Shown: positions 52,701-61,853, numbered from the stretch's first letter. The stretch is 64,000 nucleotides of DNA from Thalassospira lucentensis MCCC 1A00383 = DSM 14000 (GCF_000421265.1 NZ_ATWN01000008.1:1-64000); one strand, 5' to 3'. Notes: generated by a model from the sequence alone, not told the origin. Numbers and translations: made by a program.

Positions 52701-53441
52701 TTACCCACTTCGGGCAAGGGTTACAATTCCCCAGACAATAACACCACAAATAGCAAGAATCGCGATTCCCAGAACCGGTGATTTAAACCGGATGGTCTGG
52801 AAAGACGTTGCCAGTTCTGCTGGAACTTTCCGCGCGCCCGTCACCATGGCACCGATCAGGTTTTCGCGTTTGACGACAAGATAGAACAGGGCGGCAAAAA
52901 CATGCAGGCCAACAGCAACGTAAATCAGATTGATATTGGTGTGATGGATCCAGTTCATGATGCGTGCAACATCGGAACTGGCATAGGCCACAAGCGGCCC
53001 GTCAAAGAACAGGAAGGTATCCTCGCTGGCAAAAAGCCCACTGACCGCCTGAATACCGACCAGCACCAACAAAACCACCACCATCCAGCCCCCGGCCGGA
53101 TTGTGTCCGGCATAGGTTAATTCCGCGACAGAGCCTTTGGGCACCTTCGATGCATAGTCCAGAACCCGTTTTGGTCCGGTCAAGAAAGATGAAAACCGTG
53201 CGTTTGAGCTGCCGACAAACCCCCAGATGATCCGAAACAGCACCAGCGCAAGGATGGTGTATCCAGCAATCGCATGAAGATCGATCATCACCTGTTGGTT
53301 GGTCCACCACGACGTTACGATGGCGGCGACAAGCGCCCAATGGAACAACCGCACCGGAAAGTCCCAAAGCTTGACCTTTTTTTGCCCGGACTTTTCAGCG
53401 AACTTTTCGCCTGACTTGTCATCGGTTATCGGCTCAGCCAT
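52701..53441 (-). CDS. Cytochrome b561-type membrane protein
   Basis: The 246-residue protein has a soluble N-terminal segment then four to five membrane helices. It carries the His pattern of b-type cytochromes: FPVRLFHWALVAAI, MIDLHAIAGYTIL, the IHHTNINLIYVAVGLH pair and a short final helix. It probably passes electrons between quinol and periplasmic cytochromes. It is divergent from the imelysin operon across a Fur-like box, suggesting iron-linked control, though this is inference. Confidence 0.85.
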   Translation of the reverse strand: MAEPITDDKSGEKFAEKSGQKKVKLWDFPVRLFHWALVAAIVTSWWTNQQVMIDLHAIAGYTILALVLFRIIWGFVGSSNARFSSFLTGPKRVLDYASKVPKGSVAELTYAGHNPAGGWMVVVLLVLVGIQAVSGLFASEDTFLFFDGPLVAYASSDVARIMNWIHHTNINLIYVAVGLHVFAALFYLVVKRENLIGAMVTGARKVPAELATSFQTIRFKSPVLGIAILAICGVIVWGIVTLARSG

Positions 53442-53471
53442 ACGATCCCCTTTTCACGTACCAGCATTCAA

Positions 53472-53488
53472 TTGGGTTCAGCCCCTAG
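53472..53488. repeat. 17-bp palindromic motif, weak copy 4
   Basis: TTGGGTTCAGCCCCTAG matches the YTRGGNTCAGNNCCTAR pattern of the other copies with the same TCAG core but weaker arms. It lies just upstream of the cytochrome b561 start. Confidence 0.3.
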
Positions 53489-53575
53489 TCATAATGCCGC
53501 GTTCCGCCCTGATGAAAAGTTCAAATCGAAGATTTCCCTTCAAAAACATTAAAAAATTCGACCTAAAGTCATTCT

Positions 53576-53594
53576 TCAATTGAAAATCATTATC
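53576..53594. promoter_or_regulatory. Fur-like box upstream of the imelysin operon
   Basis: The reverse strand reads GATAATGATTTTCAATTGA, matching about 13 of 19 positions of the Fur consensus. It lies between divergent cytochrome b561 and imelysin genes, about 145 bases before the latter. Iron-responsive repression of the operon is likely. Confidence 0.75.
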
Positions 53595-53738
53595 ACAAGC
53601 AGTATCAATTGGATGGAAGCATAGGGATCGAAGCACATATTTGGCCGTGTAATTGTTTTATTGTGCACGTCATATGTGTCTTTGCGGTCCCCGGGGCTTT
53701 GCCCTTGGCTCACCTTTCAGGGATAGATGGGAACTCCG

Positions 53739-55007
53739 ATGAAAATCGCTAAAATTCTGGGGACGGCCGTACTGGTTTCGACCCTTGGTGCGCAGGCTTA
53801 TGCTGCACCGGCCGCAAAAGACGTTTTGACCACCTATGCCGACATTGCACATGCCGGTTATGAAGACTCGGTCATCACCGCACAGAAATTGCAAACCGCC
53901 GTTAACACACTGATTGCCGATCCGTCCGCAACCAGTTTTGATGCTGCAAAATCGGCTTGGTTGGCAGCACGCGCCCCTTACCAGCAGACCGAAGTGTATC
54001 GTTTTGGCAATGCCATCGTTGATGACTGGGAAGGTAAAGTAAACGCATGGCCGCTTGACGAAGGTCTGATCGACTATGTCGAAACCGACCTTTACGGCGA
54101 AGAAAGCGAAGAAAACCCGGCCTATGCCGCCAATGTCATCGCCAATCCGAGCCTGTCGATTTCTGGCGAGACGATTGATGCATCGATCATTGATACCGGC
54201 CTGATCGAAAGCCTGCATGAGATTGACGACGTCGAAAGCAACGTTGCAACCGGCTATCACGCGATTGAATTCCTGCTTTGGGGTCAGGACCTTTATGGTA
54301 CCGACGCCGGCAACGGGGACCGTGAATGGACCGATTATGCCAAGGGTGACGACTGCACCAATGGCAATTGCGACCGTCGTGGTGCGTACCTTAAAGCCGC
54401 AACCGATCTGATGGTATCCGATCTTGAATGGATGACCGCACAGTGGGTTGATGGCGGAGAAGCACGTGCAGCCGTTCTTGAAGGCGACGGCGTTCCGGGC
54501 CTGACCGCAATGGTCACCGGCATGGGATCGCTTTCGTACGGTGAGTTGGGCGGCGAGCGCACCAAACTTGGTCTGTTGCTCCATGATCCGGAAGAAGAGC
54601 ATGATTGCTTCTCTGACAACACCCATAACAGCCACTATTACGACGCGCTGGGCATCCAGAACGTTTACCTTGGCCGTTACACCCGCGTTGACGGATCCGT
54701 TGTCGAAGGTGCGTCGCTTTCCGATCTGGTCGCTGCCAATGACGCGGCACTTGATACCGAACTTCGCGGCAAACTCGCAAGCTCGGTTCTGGCGGGTAAA
54801 GCTATGGTCACCCGTGCAGAAGGCGGTGAAGCATTTGATCAGCTGATCGCCATGGGCAATGATGATGGCAATGCTGTTGTTCAGACCTTTGTTGATGCAT
54901 TGGTCGATCAGACCAAATCAATCGAACAGATCATTGCGGCAGTTGGCATTGATGGTATCGAGTTCGAAGGCTCCGACAGCCTCGACAATCCGACGGCTGT
55001 CAACTAA
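53739..55007 (+). CDS. Imelysin/IrpA-family iron-regulated protein
   Basis: The 422-residue precursor has a signal peptide (MKIAKILGTAVLVSTLGAQA, cut near AYAAP). It is an imelysin (peptidase M75) type protein: the GYHAIEFLLWGQDLYGT segment near residue 170 holds the GxHxxE motif. These proteins are periplasmic or outer-membrane-facing and are used in iron uptake. A Fur box lies upstream. A hairpin terminator follows, which would make this the most abundant product of the operon. An ATG four codons earlier is possible. Confidence 0.92.
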   Translation: MKIAKILGTAVLVSTLGAQAYAAPAAKDVLTTYADIAHAGYEDSVITAQKLQTAVNTLIADPSATSFDAAKSAWLAARAPYQQTEVYRFGNAIVDDWEGKVNAWPLDEGLIDYVETDLYGEESEENPAYAANVIANPSLSISGETIDASIIDTGLIESLHEIDDVESNVATGYHAIEFLLWGQDLYGTDAGNGDREWTDYAKGDDCTNGNCDRRGAYLKAATDLMVSDLEWMTAQWVDGGEARAAVLEGDGVPGLTAMVTGMGSLSYGELGGERTKLGLLLHDPEEEHDCFSDNTHNSHYYDALGIQNVYLGRYTRVDGSVVEGASLSDLVAANDAALDTELRGKLASSVLAGKAMVTRAEGGEAFDQLIAMGNDDGNAVVQTFVDALVDQTKSIEQIIAAVGIDGIEFEGSDSLDNPTAVN

Positions 55008-55041
55008 GCCTGATGTCCTGATACCTGCCTTTTACGGCACC

Positions 55042-55080
55042 AAGCGGCGGGGGAATGATTTCTCCCGCCGCTTTGCTTTG
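55042..55080 (+). terminator. Hairpin between the first imelysin and the di-heme gene
   Basis: AAGCGGCGGG, a 12-base loop and CCCGCCGCTT followed by TGCTTTG. A 10-bp GC stem that may partially end the transcript. Confidence 0.6.
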
Positions 55081-55107
55081 TATAAGAACAAGAATTAGAA
55101 CAGATAT

Positions 55108-56571
55108 ATGAAACGTCCCGTTTTAAACCATGCCCTTGCGATAATTCTTGGTCTTGCCTGCGGTACAGCCAGCACGATGCCCTGTGACGCATTGGCGCAG
55201 CAAACCGGCGACGATGCCTATCCGGGTGGTACAACCACATGGCTTAAACCTGATGGGCGCAATGCCTTTACCCATTATTCGGCCAATATTGCCTTTGAAA
55301 AGCGGCTTGATTTCAAGCTTGGCGAAGCCCTTTTTCAAAGGCTTTGGGTCACCGCACCGACCCGAACCAAGGCGGCAGACGGTCTTGGCCCGCTGTTTAA
55401 TTCACGGGCCTGTAATGGATGCCATATTCGCAATGGCCGTGGTCATCCGATTGATCAATCCGATCACGGCTCCGGGGCGACATCCATGTTGTTGCGCCTG
55501 TCGATCCCACCACAGACAACCGATCAGCTGCGCGATCATTTAAATGGCAAACTCGCCACCATTCCCGACCCTGTTTACGGCGGGCAGTTTCAGGATTTTT
55601 CCGTCCCCGGCATCCCGGCCGAAGGTCGGGTTACGGTTACCTATAAAACTGTGCCGGTTGACCTTGAGGGTGGAGAGACCGTCACTTTGCGAAAGCCAAC
55701 CTATGGCATGACCGATTTGGCTTATGGGCCACTGCATGCCGATATTATGGTGTCGCCGCGCCTTGCCCCGCCGATGATTGGCTTGGGGCTGCTTGAAGCC
55801 ATTGCGGATGAGACCCTGCTTGCCAAGGCCGATCCGCAAGATGCCAACGGGGATGGCATTTCAGGCCGGGTCAATTACGTCTGGGACATTAACAAGGATG
55901 ACCTGACGATTGGGCGGTTTGGCTGGAAGGCAGGCATGCCGACCCTTGATCAACAAAACCAGAATGCGTTTCAATTTGATATCGGGCTTTCAACCCCGCT
56001 TTATCCCAACGGGTCGGGCGATTGCACCGAGACACAAACACTTTGCCGCCATGCGCCAAACGGTAACAGCCCGGAATTTGAGAACCTCGAAGCACACAGC
56101 CAGATCACGGATCTTGTGCTGTACTATGCGCGCAACATTGCCCCGCCCGTGCGGATAAATGCCGGTGATGCGGACGTTATTGCCGGGCAGGAAATCTTTG
56201 ACACCATTGGCTGTGCATCCTGTCACACACCGCGCTATGAATTACCCGAACGGTCTGATTTACCAGAACAATCGGGGCAAGTGATCTGGCCGTATAGTGA
56301 CCTGTTGCTCCATGACATGGGGGATGGACTAGCTGATCATCGACCAGAATCACAAGCATCAGGCCGCGAATGGCGCACCCCGCCACTTTGGGGAATTGGC
56401 CGTGCAAAGGAAATTGATGATCGTGCGCAGTTCCTTCATGATGGGCGGGCAACAACCATTCTTGAAGCCGTGCTATGGCATGGGGGCGAAGCCACGCCTG
56501 CGCGCGACGCGGTCACAAAATTGCCACCATCTGATCGCAGCAAACTGCTGGCGTTTCTTAAATCACTTTAG
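55108..56571 (+). CDS. Di-heme DUF1111 (thiol-oxidoreductase-like) protein of the imelysin operon
   Basis: The 487-residue precursor has a signal peptide (MKRPVLNHALAIILGLACGT with cut near ALAQQ). It has two haem-binding sites, CNGCH at 102-106 and CASCH near 369-373, plus the DUF1111 segments LGPLFNSRACNGCHIRNGRG, LGLLEAIADETLLAKADPQD and GDGISGRVNYVWD. Members are encoded beside imelysins in iron-uptake loci and may move electrons for ferric/ferrous change. It is second in the operon after a hairpin. Confidence 0.9.
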   Translation: MKRPVLNHALAIILGLACGTASTMPCDALAQQTGDDAYPGGTTTWLKPDGRNAFTHYSANIAFEKRLDFKLGEALFQRLWVTAPTRTKAADGLGPLFNSRACNGCHIRNGRGHPIDQSDHGSGATSMLLRLSIPPQTTDQLRDHLNGKLATIPDPVYGGQFQDFSVPGIPAEGRVTVTYKTVPVDLEGGETVTLRKPTYGMTDLAYGPLHADIMVSPRLAPPMIGLGLLEAIADETLLAKADPQDANGDGISGRVNYVWDINKDDLTIGRFGWKAGMPTLDQQNQNAFQFDIGLSTPLYPNGSGDCTETQTLCRHAPNGNSPEFENLEAHSQITDLVLYYARNIAPPVRINAGDADVIAGQEIFDTIGCASCHTPRYELPERSDLPEQSGQVIWPYSDLLLHDMGDGLADHRPESQASGREWRTPPLWGIGRAKEIDDRAQFLHDGRATTILEAVLWHGGEATPARDAVTKLPPSDRSKLLAFLKSL

Positions 56572-56637
56572 GCTGTTATGAGCCGGTATAAGCTTGGCCC
56601 TCGCCTTGTAAATCACGTGAATATTCGGAAAACACAC

Positions 56638-57768
56638 ATGTCCTTAAAATTATGCTGGCGCACCACAAGCTTGCTGACGATGGCAACCGCCTTGATCATC
56701 AGTACCGCCGCCCCAAAGGCATATGCCGACATTCCCGATGAAGACTATCGACCGATCCTTGAGCACCTGCTGACAACGGTGATGCCGCCCAAGCTGGATG
56801 CCCTGAACGACGCGACGGTGGACTTGGCCGATGGCCTGACGAATTTTTGTTCTGCCCCGGATGCGGACGGACTTTCGGATGTCAGAGGTGACTTTCACGC
56901 TGCCATGGACATCTGGCAGGAAATTCAGCCCTGGCGCATGGGACCGTTGGTGGCCAACGGCCGGGACCAGCACATTGAATACTGGCCAGACAAACATGGT
57001 ACGGCCACGCGTCAATTCCGCAAATTGATGTTTAACAAACCTGTCGCCTTTACCGATCCAGTCAAACTTTCCGAAGCCAGTGCGGCGTTACAGGGCTTTC
57101 CTGCCCTTGAAGAAGTTCTGTTTGATGACGAGCATAGCGACGCATTGATCACCGCCAGTGAAGATGGCGTTTTCCTGTGCCAGTATGGATCGGCAATTGC
57201 CGCCAACCTTGTCACCATCACCGATGAATTGCGCGGTGAATGGCCGGGCTTTGCAGATGCCATGCGCACGGCGGGCCCCGAGAGCATGGATTATCCGACA
57301 GCGAAATTTGCCGCGACCGATCTTTATCGTGCCCTGCACGAAGGGCTTTTGATCATATCGACCCAGAAACTTGGCCGTCCGTTGGGCGACAGTGAAAAAG
57401 ACGCCAAAGCCAGCCGGGGTGAAAGCGAAACATCCAAGCGGTCGCTTCGCAACATCCACCATAACCTGATCGGGCTTCTTGCCATTTATGACGGCCAGTG
57501 GGGGGATGCTGGCGAAGAAGGTAAAGGGTTGGCCGCCCTGATTGACAGCAGCCTGCTGGACCGGTCGTTTCGCCTGAACTGGCAAACCGTGCAAGACACT
57601 CTTGCGGACCTGCCGCCGTCACTTACGGAACTTCTTGATCAGCCGGATGGCTATCAGAAACTGGTCGACCTTCGGGGCCAGATTGATTTTCTGACATCGC
57701 TTGTTGAAAACGATGTTGGCGGCAATACCAATCTTGGCGGTGGATTTAACGCCCTTGATGGTGATTGA
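56638..57768 (+). CDS. Second imelysin-family protein
   Basis: The 376-residue precursor has a signal peptide (MSLKLCWRTTSLLTMATALI, cut after KAYA). It is a more distant imelysin: YRPILEHLLTTVMPPKLDAL, the MGPLVANGRDQHIEYWPDKHG segment and FPALEEVLFDDEHSDAL. The two imelysins flank the DUF1111 gene, a known arrangement for iron-linked clusters. The chosen start gives a normal signal peptide; an ATG 20 codons earlier, seven bases after the upstream stop, is possible. Confidence 0.87.
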   Translation: MSLKLCWRTTSLLTMATALIISTAAPKAYADIPDEDYRPILEHLLTTVMPPKLDALNDATVDLADGLTNFCSAPDADGLSDVRGDFHAAMDIWQEIQPWRMGPLVANGRDQHIEYWPDKHGTATRQFRKLMFNKPVAFTDPVKLSEASAALQGFPALEEVLFDDEHSDALITASEDGVFLCQYGSAIAANLVTITDELRGEWPGFADAMRTAGPESMDYPTAKFAATDLYRALHEGLLIISTQKLGRPLGDSEKDAKASRGESETSKRSLRNIHHNLIGLLAIYDGQWGDAGEEGKGLAALIDSSLLDRSFRLNWQTVQDTLADLPPSLTELLDQPDGYQKLVDLRGQIDFLTSLVENDVGGNTNLGGGFNALDGD

Positions 57769-57826
57769 CGCCCGTTGGATTTCACACATCTGGCGAACAA
57801 GGCATTCTTGGATTGGAGACACTGGC

Positions 57827-58963
57827 ATGAGACATCAACGGCGCGAGTTCTTAAAACTCATGGGGGTTGGCGGGGCCTTTACCCTATTGCCGCTTGATCT
57901 TGCGCGTGCAGCGACACCAGCAGCGCAAGACCGCGCCACTTATATCTCGGCCAGTGCCGGAGATCATGACGACTATTATGTCAGCGCGTTTAATGCCGCT
58001 GGTAAAATCCTGTTTGAACAGCCCCTGCCCGGTCGCGGTCATGACCTTGGCCTGCGCCCCAATCATGTTGATGTGGCCGCGGTTGAGCGTCGCCCGGGGT
58101 TATATGCGCTGATCCTTGATCGTCATACCGGTGATGTCCGCGCGAAATTGCACTGCCCGGAAGACCGCCGGTTTTATGGCCATTCAATCTATTCCAACGA
58201 CGGCCGGTTTCTCTATGTCAGTGAAAACGATTTCGAACATCAGCGTGGCGTGATTTCTGTGTGGGATGCCAATGACGGGTATCGCCGGGTCGCGGAATTT
58301 GACAGTTATGGCATGGGGCCGCATGAGCTGCATCTGATGCCCGGTGGCGATCAGATTGCGGTTGCCAATGGCGGGTTACATACCCACCCCGATCAGGACG
58401 GACGCACGCCGCTTAATCTTGCGACCATGGAACCAAACCTGTCGGTGATTGATCGCAAAACCGGCGCACTTATGCATCAGGCATCCCTCAAACAGGACTG
58501 GCACCAGTTGTCCATCCGTCACATTGATGTCGCCAAAGATGGCGCGATTGCGGTTGGATTCCAGTATCATGGCGGGCTAACCGACGAAGTTCCGCTTGTT
58601 GGCACCTATCGTCCGGGCAAGGAAATCCGGGCGATGGAAGCCCCTGATACGGTTCAGGTGCGCATGCGCCAGTATTGCGGATCAGTCCGGTTTGATGCAT
58701 CCGGTCAGGTCTTTGGCATTTCCTGCCCGCGCGGCGGTATCGTCACGTTCTGGGATGCAAAAACATCTGACTTCCTGACCCATATTGCAGCACCGGATGG
58801 CTGTGGCCTGTCGGCAACAGACCGTGCGGGCGAGTTCGTCAACACCAGCGGCCTTGGCAATGGTTGGCGAATGGATGCGATTCGCCGCAAACGGGTTGAA
58901 TTGCCTGACGATTCGCACAAAAGCCTGCGCTGGGACAATCATTTGCAGCGTATTGCGATTTGA
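57827..58963 (+). CDS. DUF1513 family Tat-exported protein
   Basis: The 378-residue precursor begins MRHQRREFLKLMGVGGAFTL, a twin-arginine (RREFLK) signal, suggesting export folded, perhaps with cofactor. The rest is beta-propeller-like with HPNHVDVAAVERRPG-type repeats: RPNHVDVAAVERRPGLYALI, GHSIYSNDGRFLYVSENDF, GMGPHELHLMPGGDQIAVAN. DUF1513 genes are found with imelysins and DUF1111 in iron loci. The start follows GGAGACA. It is the last operon gene; a hairpin terminator lies about 100 bases on. Confidence 0.9.
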   Translation: MRHQRREFLKLMGVGGAFTLLPLDLARAATPAAQDRATYISASAGDHDDYYVSAFNAAGKILFEQPLPGRGHDLGLRPNHVDVAAVERRPGLYALILDRHTGDVRAKLHCPEDRRFYGHSIYSNDGRFLYVSENDFEHQRGVISVWDANDGYRRVAEFDSYGMGPHELHLMPGGDQIAVANGGLHTHPDQDGRTPLNLATMEPNLSVIDRKTGALMHQASLKQDWHQLSIRHIDVAKDGAIAVGFQYHGGLTDEVPLVGTYRPGKEIRAMEAPDTVQVRMRQYCGSVRFDASGQVFGISCPRGGIVTFWDAKTSDFLTHIAAPDGCGLSATDRAGEFVNTSGLGNGWRMDAIRRKRVELPDDSHKSLRWDNHLQRIAI

Positions 58964-59065
58964 TGACGCCATATCTCGGCATAAGATAACACCACAAAAA
59001 ACCGCACAAAACATAATGTTTTCCATAGTTCTTCAGGCTGCATGGCCCGGAAAACCTTATATTTA

Positions 59066-59084
59066 CCCGACTGTTTTTGTCGGG
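59066..59084 (+). terminator. Terminator of the imelysin operon
   Basis: CCCGAC, seven-base T-rich loop, GTCGGG followed by ATATTT. It separates the protein operon from the likely small RNA downstream. Confidence 0.6.
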
Positions 59085-59127
59085 ATATTTACATCAATGA
59101 ATACTCAACTAAAACTTTTATGCAATT

Positions 59128-59171
59128 GATAACGATTTTCACTTGCGCCATGATTTTTCCTGCCATATAAC
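59128..59171 (+). promoter_or_regulatory. Fur-like box overlapping a sigma70-type promoter
   Basis: GATAACGATTTTCACTTGC (13 of 19 Fur consensus positions) overlaps the -35 TTGCGC at 59143-59148. A 17-base spacer leads to a -10 TATAAC at 59166-59171. A start near 59178-59180 is predicted. No protein gene starts on this strand for 3.4 kb; the next gene is convergent. Confidence 0.6.
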
Positions 59172-59177
59172 AGGTCT

Positions 59178-59325
59178 CGACACAGCCCGCGAATGAAACC
59201 CATTCGCATTTTGTCCCCAAAATGGCTTGTCTCTCACCTACGGGTCCTCTCTCCCCGTAGGCCTCTCAAGGTGGTAAGCGGTGGTTATCGATGCGGGAAA
59301 CGATAACCGCCGCTTTCTCCTTTCA
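59178..59325 (+). ncRNA. Candidate Fur-controlled small RNA, about 145 nt
   Basis: Downstream of the Fur-overlapped promoter the strand can form three stem-loops. The first is GCGAATG/CATTCGC at 59189-59207. The second is CCTACGGG/CCCGTAGG at 59237-59261 with a nine-base TCCTCTCTC loop, C/U-rich as in sRNAs that pair with Shine-Dalgarno sequences. The third is a 15-bp AAGCGGTGGTTATCG stem at 59276-59315 followed by TTTCTCCTTT. There is no plausible reading frame with a ribosome site. An iron-starvation RNA functionally like RyhB is the hypothesis; homologues and expression are unknown. It could instead be a 3' UTR. Confidence 0.5.
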
Positions 59326-59347
59326 GGGACAGAATAACACTTCCTGA

Positions 59348-61753
59348 TTATTTCGAACCACGCAGCGCCATCAACAGCCGAAGGCTATTGATCGTCACCA
59401 AAACGGTTGCGCCGGTATCGGCCAGAACGGCCAGCCACAGGCCAGTCAGGCCAGTGATGGATGTCACCAAGAAGACTGCCTTAAGCCCCAAGGCAATCGT
59501 GATGTTTTCACGAATGACACGGCGCGCGGCACGTGACAGTTTCACAAGATTTACCACATCACCAAGACGATCACGCACCGCCACCGCATCGGCGGCTTCA
59601 AGCGCGATGTCCGTACCACCCCCTATCGCAATCCCGACATCGGCCGATTTCAGGGCCGGGGCATCATTGATGCCATCGCCCACCATCGCCACCGGACCGG
59701 ATCGTTTCGGGTCATCACGCAGTTCGGCCAGAACATTCAACTTATCCTCGGGCAGCAACTCCGCACGGTAGTCGATGCCAAGATCGGCGGCCATGCGTTT
59801 ACCAACCCGATTGGCATCCCCGGTTAACATCACCGGGGTAATGTTAAGGCTGTTAAGTTCGGCCAAGGCGGATTTGGCGTCGCCACGTGCCGTATCACGC
59901 AGCGCCAATGCGCCGATGATCTGATCATTTTTCAGAACAATGACGGCGGTACTGCCGTCTTCTTCCTGATCAGACAGCCATTTGGCAGTTTTCCCATCCG
60001 GGGTCACATCCAACCGTTTGGCCGCGCCAACCCGATACAGCGTGCCATCAATCCGGCCTTCCACCCCGGCACCTGCGATGGTGCGGGCGTCTTCAATCAC
60101 CGGCAGATCAAGATTACGGCTTTGGGCGGCGGCAACCACGGCACGGGCCAAGGGGTGGGATGTGACCGTTTCAAGGGCGGCGGCAATCGTCAGAACGCCG
60201 TTTTCGCCGTATCCGTCTGCGGTCTTGATCGCGGCCAGTTTTGGTTTGCCTTCGGTCAGAGTACCGGTTTTATCAAATGCCATGGTGCGCACGGCACCAA
60301 TCAGCTCAAGCGCAGCACCACCTTTGACAAGCAAACCAATTTTGGTGGCACGCGCCAGTGCGGAAGTCACCGCCGCCGGGGTTGAGATCACCAGCGCACA
60401 AGGGCACCCGATCAAAAGCAAGGCCAAACCGCGATAAATCCATTCTTCCCACGCTTGCCCAAATAGAACTGGCGGGATGACCACGGTCAATGCCGCCAGT
60501 GCCATAATGATCGGCGTGTAGATGCGGGCGAATTTGGCAACGAAGCGTTCAACAGGTGCCTTGTGTTTTTCGCTTTGTTCGACCAGCTCAATCACCCGAT
60601 CCAGCATCGTCTGACCAGCGGCACGGGTGACACGGATTTGCACCGGACGGTCGGTGACAATGGCCCCGGCAAAGACTTCCGCACCAACCTCGCTATAGAC
60701 CGGGACAGATTCCCCGGTCAGGTGGCTGTTATCAATTTCTGCCGCACCTTTATCAACAACACCATCGACCGGGACACGTTCACCCGGACGGACTTCAACA
60801 ATATTGTCAAGGGTAAGGTCGCCCGGTGTGATATCTTCAAAGCCACCTTGCACGACACGGCGCGCCTGTTCGGGTGTCAGCTTCATCAGGGATTTCACCC
60901 CCTTACGCGCCTGCCCGGCGGCAACACCTTCAAGCCGTTCACCGATGGCAAACAGCACGACAACCATCCCGGCCTCAAGACTTTCGCCAATGGCAACCGC
61001 GCCAAGGACAGCGACCGACATCAGAAGCTCGATCGAGAAAACCGCACCGCTTTGCGCCAAACGGAAGGCCTTTTTCATCACCGGCACAGCCGCAAGTACA
61101 GAGGCCACCGACATGGCATAGGGGGCAGTTACAGGGATCACGACACCAATAAGCCCACCGATTACAAGGCAAAGCACCGCAAAGGCAATCTCATCATTCT
61201 CCGAGGACCAGGGTGCCAAACGGCGCAGCAGGCTTTGACCTGTTGCATCACCATGCGCATTCACATTTGTCGGGGCATCTGTGTTTGATTTCGCCGCGCA
61301 GCAACCTTTGGCCGCCGAAGCCTTATCGCCCTTGGCCGATTTTTCCTGTGCCGGGTAGCCAAGCTTGTTCAAGGTTTGGGTCACCGTGTTACGCGTTTCA
61401 GCCCCCCCGTCGTCAAGACCAAGTGTGACGGTTTCGCGCATCATCGAAACATCAACGCAGGTAACACCGGCGGTTTTACCTAAGGCAGTTTCGATCTTTG
61501 ACACACAGGATCCGCAATCCATGCCCGATACCTGCCAGTGATAATGCGATACGTGCTTGGCATGCGTGCTGAGAACATCGTTGGCAACGATCGACGCATC
61601 GGCATCAAGGGGATGCTGTGACTTTACGCCCTGCCCGTCGCTTTCAAACTGTTGATTGGGCAAGGCCGTGCGCAAGGCGTCAACAAGTGCCGTTTGGCAC
61701 TGTGCGCAATTTCCAATCGCCGGAACATCTTCCCATTTCGCGATGAAAGACAT
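59348..61753 (-). CDS. zntA: Zn2+/Cd2+-exporting P-type ATPase (ZntA type)
   Basis: The 801-residue pump has an N-terminal heavy-metal domain with GMDCGSC at 77-83 and an additional CAQC near residue 16. It has a Cys-rich linker (CCAAKSN), eight membrane helices, the CPC metal motif at 450-452 and the phosphorylation motif DKTGTLT near 494, then MVGDGINDAPALKSADVG. CPC and the overall match place it with Zn/Cd/Pb exporters. The ArsR gene lies upstream on the same strand with an operator-like repeat between. It is convergent with the candidate sRNA. Confidence 0.93.
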   Translation of the reverse strand: MSFIAKWEDVPAIGNCAQCQTALVDALRTALPNQQFESDGQGVKSQHPLDADASIVANDVLSTHAKHVSHYHWQVSGMDCGSCVSKIETALGKTAGVTCVDVSMMRETVTLGLDDGGAETRNTVTQTLNKLGYPAQEKSAKGDKASAAKGCCAAKSNTDAPTNVNAHGDATGQSLLRRLAPWSSENDEIAFAVLCLVIGGLIGVVIPVTAPYAMSVASVLAAVPVMKKAFRLAQSGAVFSIELLMSVAVLGAVAIGESLEAGMVVVLFAIGERLEGVAAGQARKGVKSLMKLTPEQARRVVQGGFEDITPGDLTLDNIVEVRPGERVPVDGVVDKGAAEIDNSHLTGESVPVYSEVGAEVFAGAIVTDRPVQIRVTRAAGQTMLDRVIELVEQSEKHKAPVERFVAKFARIYTPIIMALAALTVVIPPVLFGQAWEEWIYRGLALLLIGCPCALVISTPAAVTSALARATKIGLLVKGGAALELIGAVRTMAFDKTGTLTEGKPKLAAIKTADGYGENGVLTIAAALETVTSHPLARAVVAAAQSRNLDLPVIEDARTIAGAGVEGRIDGTLYRVGAAKRLDVTPDGKTAKWLSDQEEDGSTAVIVLKNDQIIGALALRDTARGDAKSALAELNSLNITPVMLTGDANRVGKRMAADLGIDYRAELLPEDKLNVLAELRDDPKRSGPVAMVGDGINDAPALKSADVGIAIGGGTDIALEAADAVAVRDRLGDVVNLVKLSRAARRVIRENITIALGLKAVFLVTSITGLTGLWLAVLADTGATVLVTINSLRLLMALRGSK

Positions 61754-61827
61754 CTGTTACCTCGTAAAGATCAAAATTTCATTCATATGTTATATTCAAA
61801 CTATGATTCATGTATTGATCTGTCAAG

Positions 61828-61853
61828 AACATTCAAACCGATATTTGAATGTT
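61828..61853. promoter_or_regulatory. Perfect inverted repeat before zntA (candidate ArsR/SmtB operator)
   Basis: AACATTCAAA, 6 bases, TTTGAATGTT has perfect 10-bp arms about 75 bases upstream of the zntA start and after the ArsR stop. This type of AT-rich repeat is bound by SmtB/CadC regulators. An imperfect related repeat lies nearer the start. Confidence 0.65.

Noticed and set aside
53670..54635. 321-codon open frame antisense to the first imelysin gene
   Set aside because: Opposite a gene with a clear signal peptide and conserved motifs; a shadow of its codon use.
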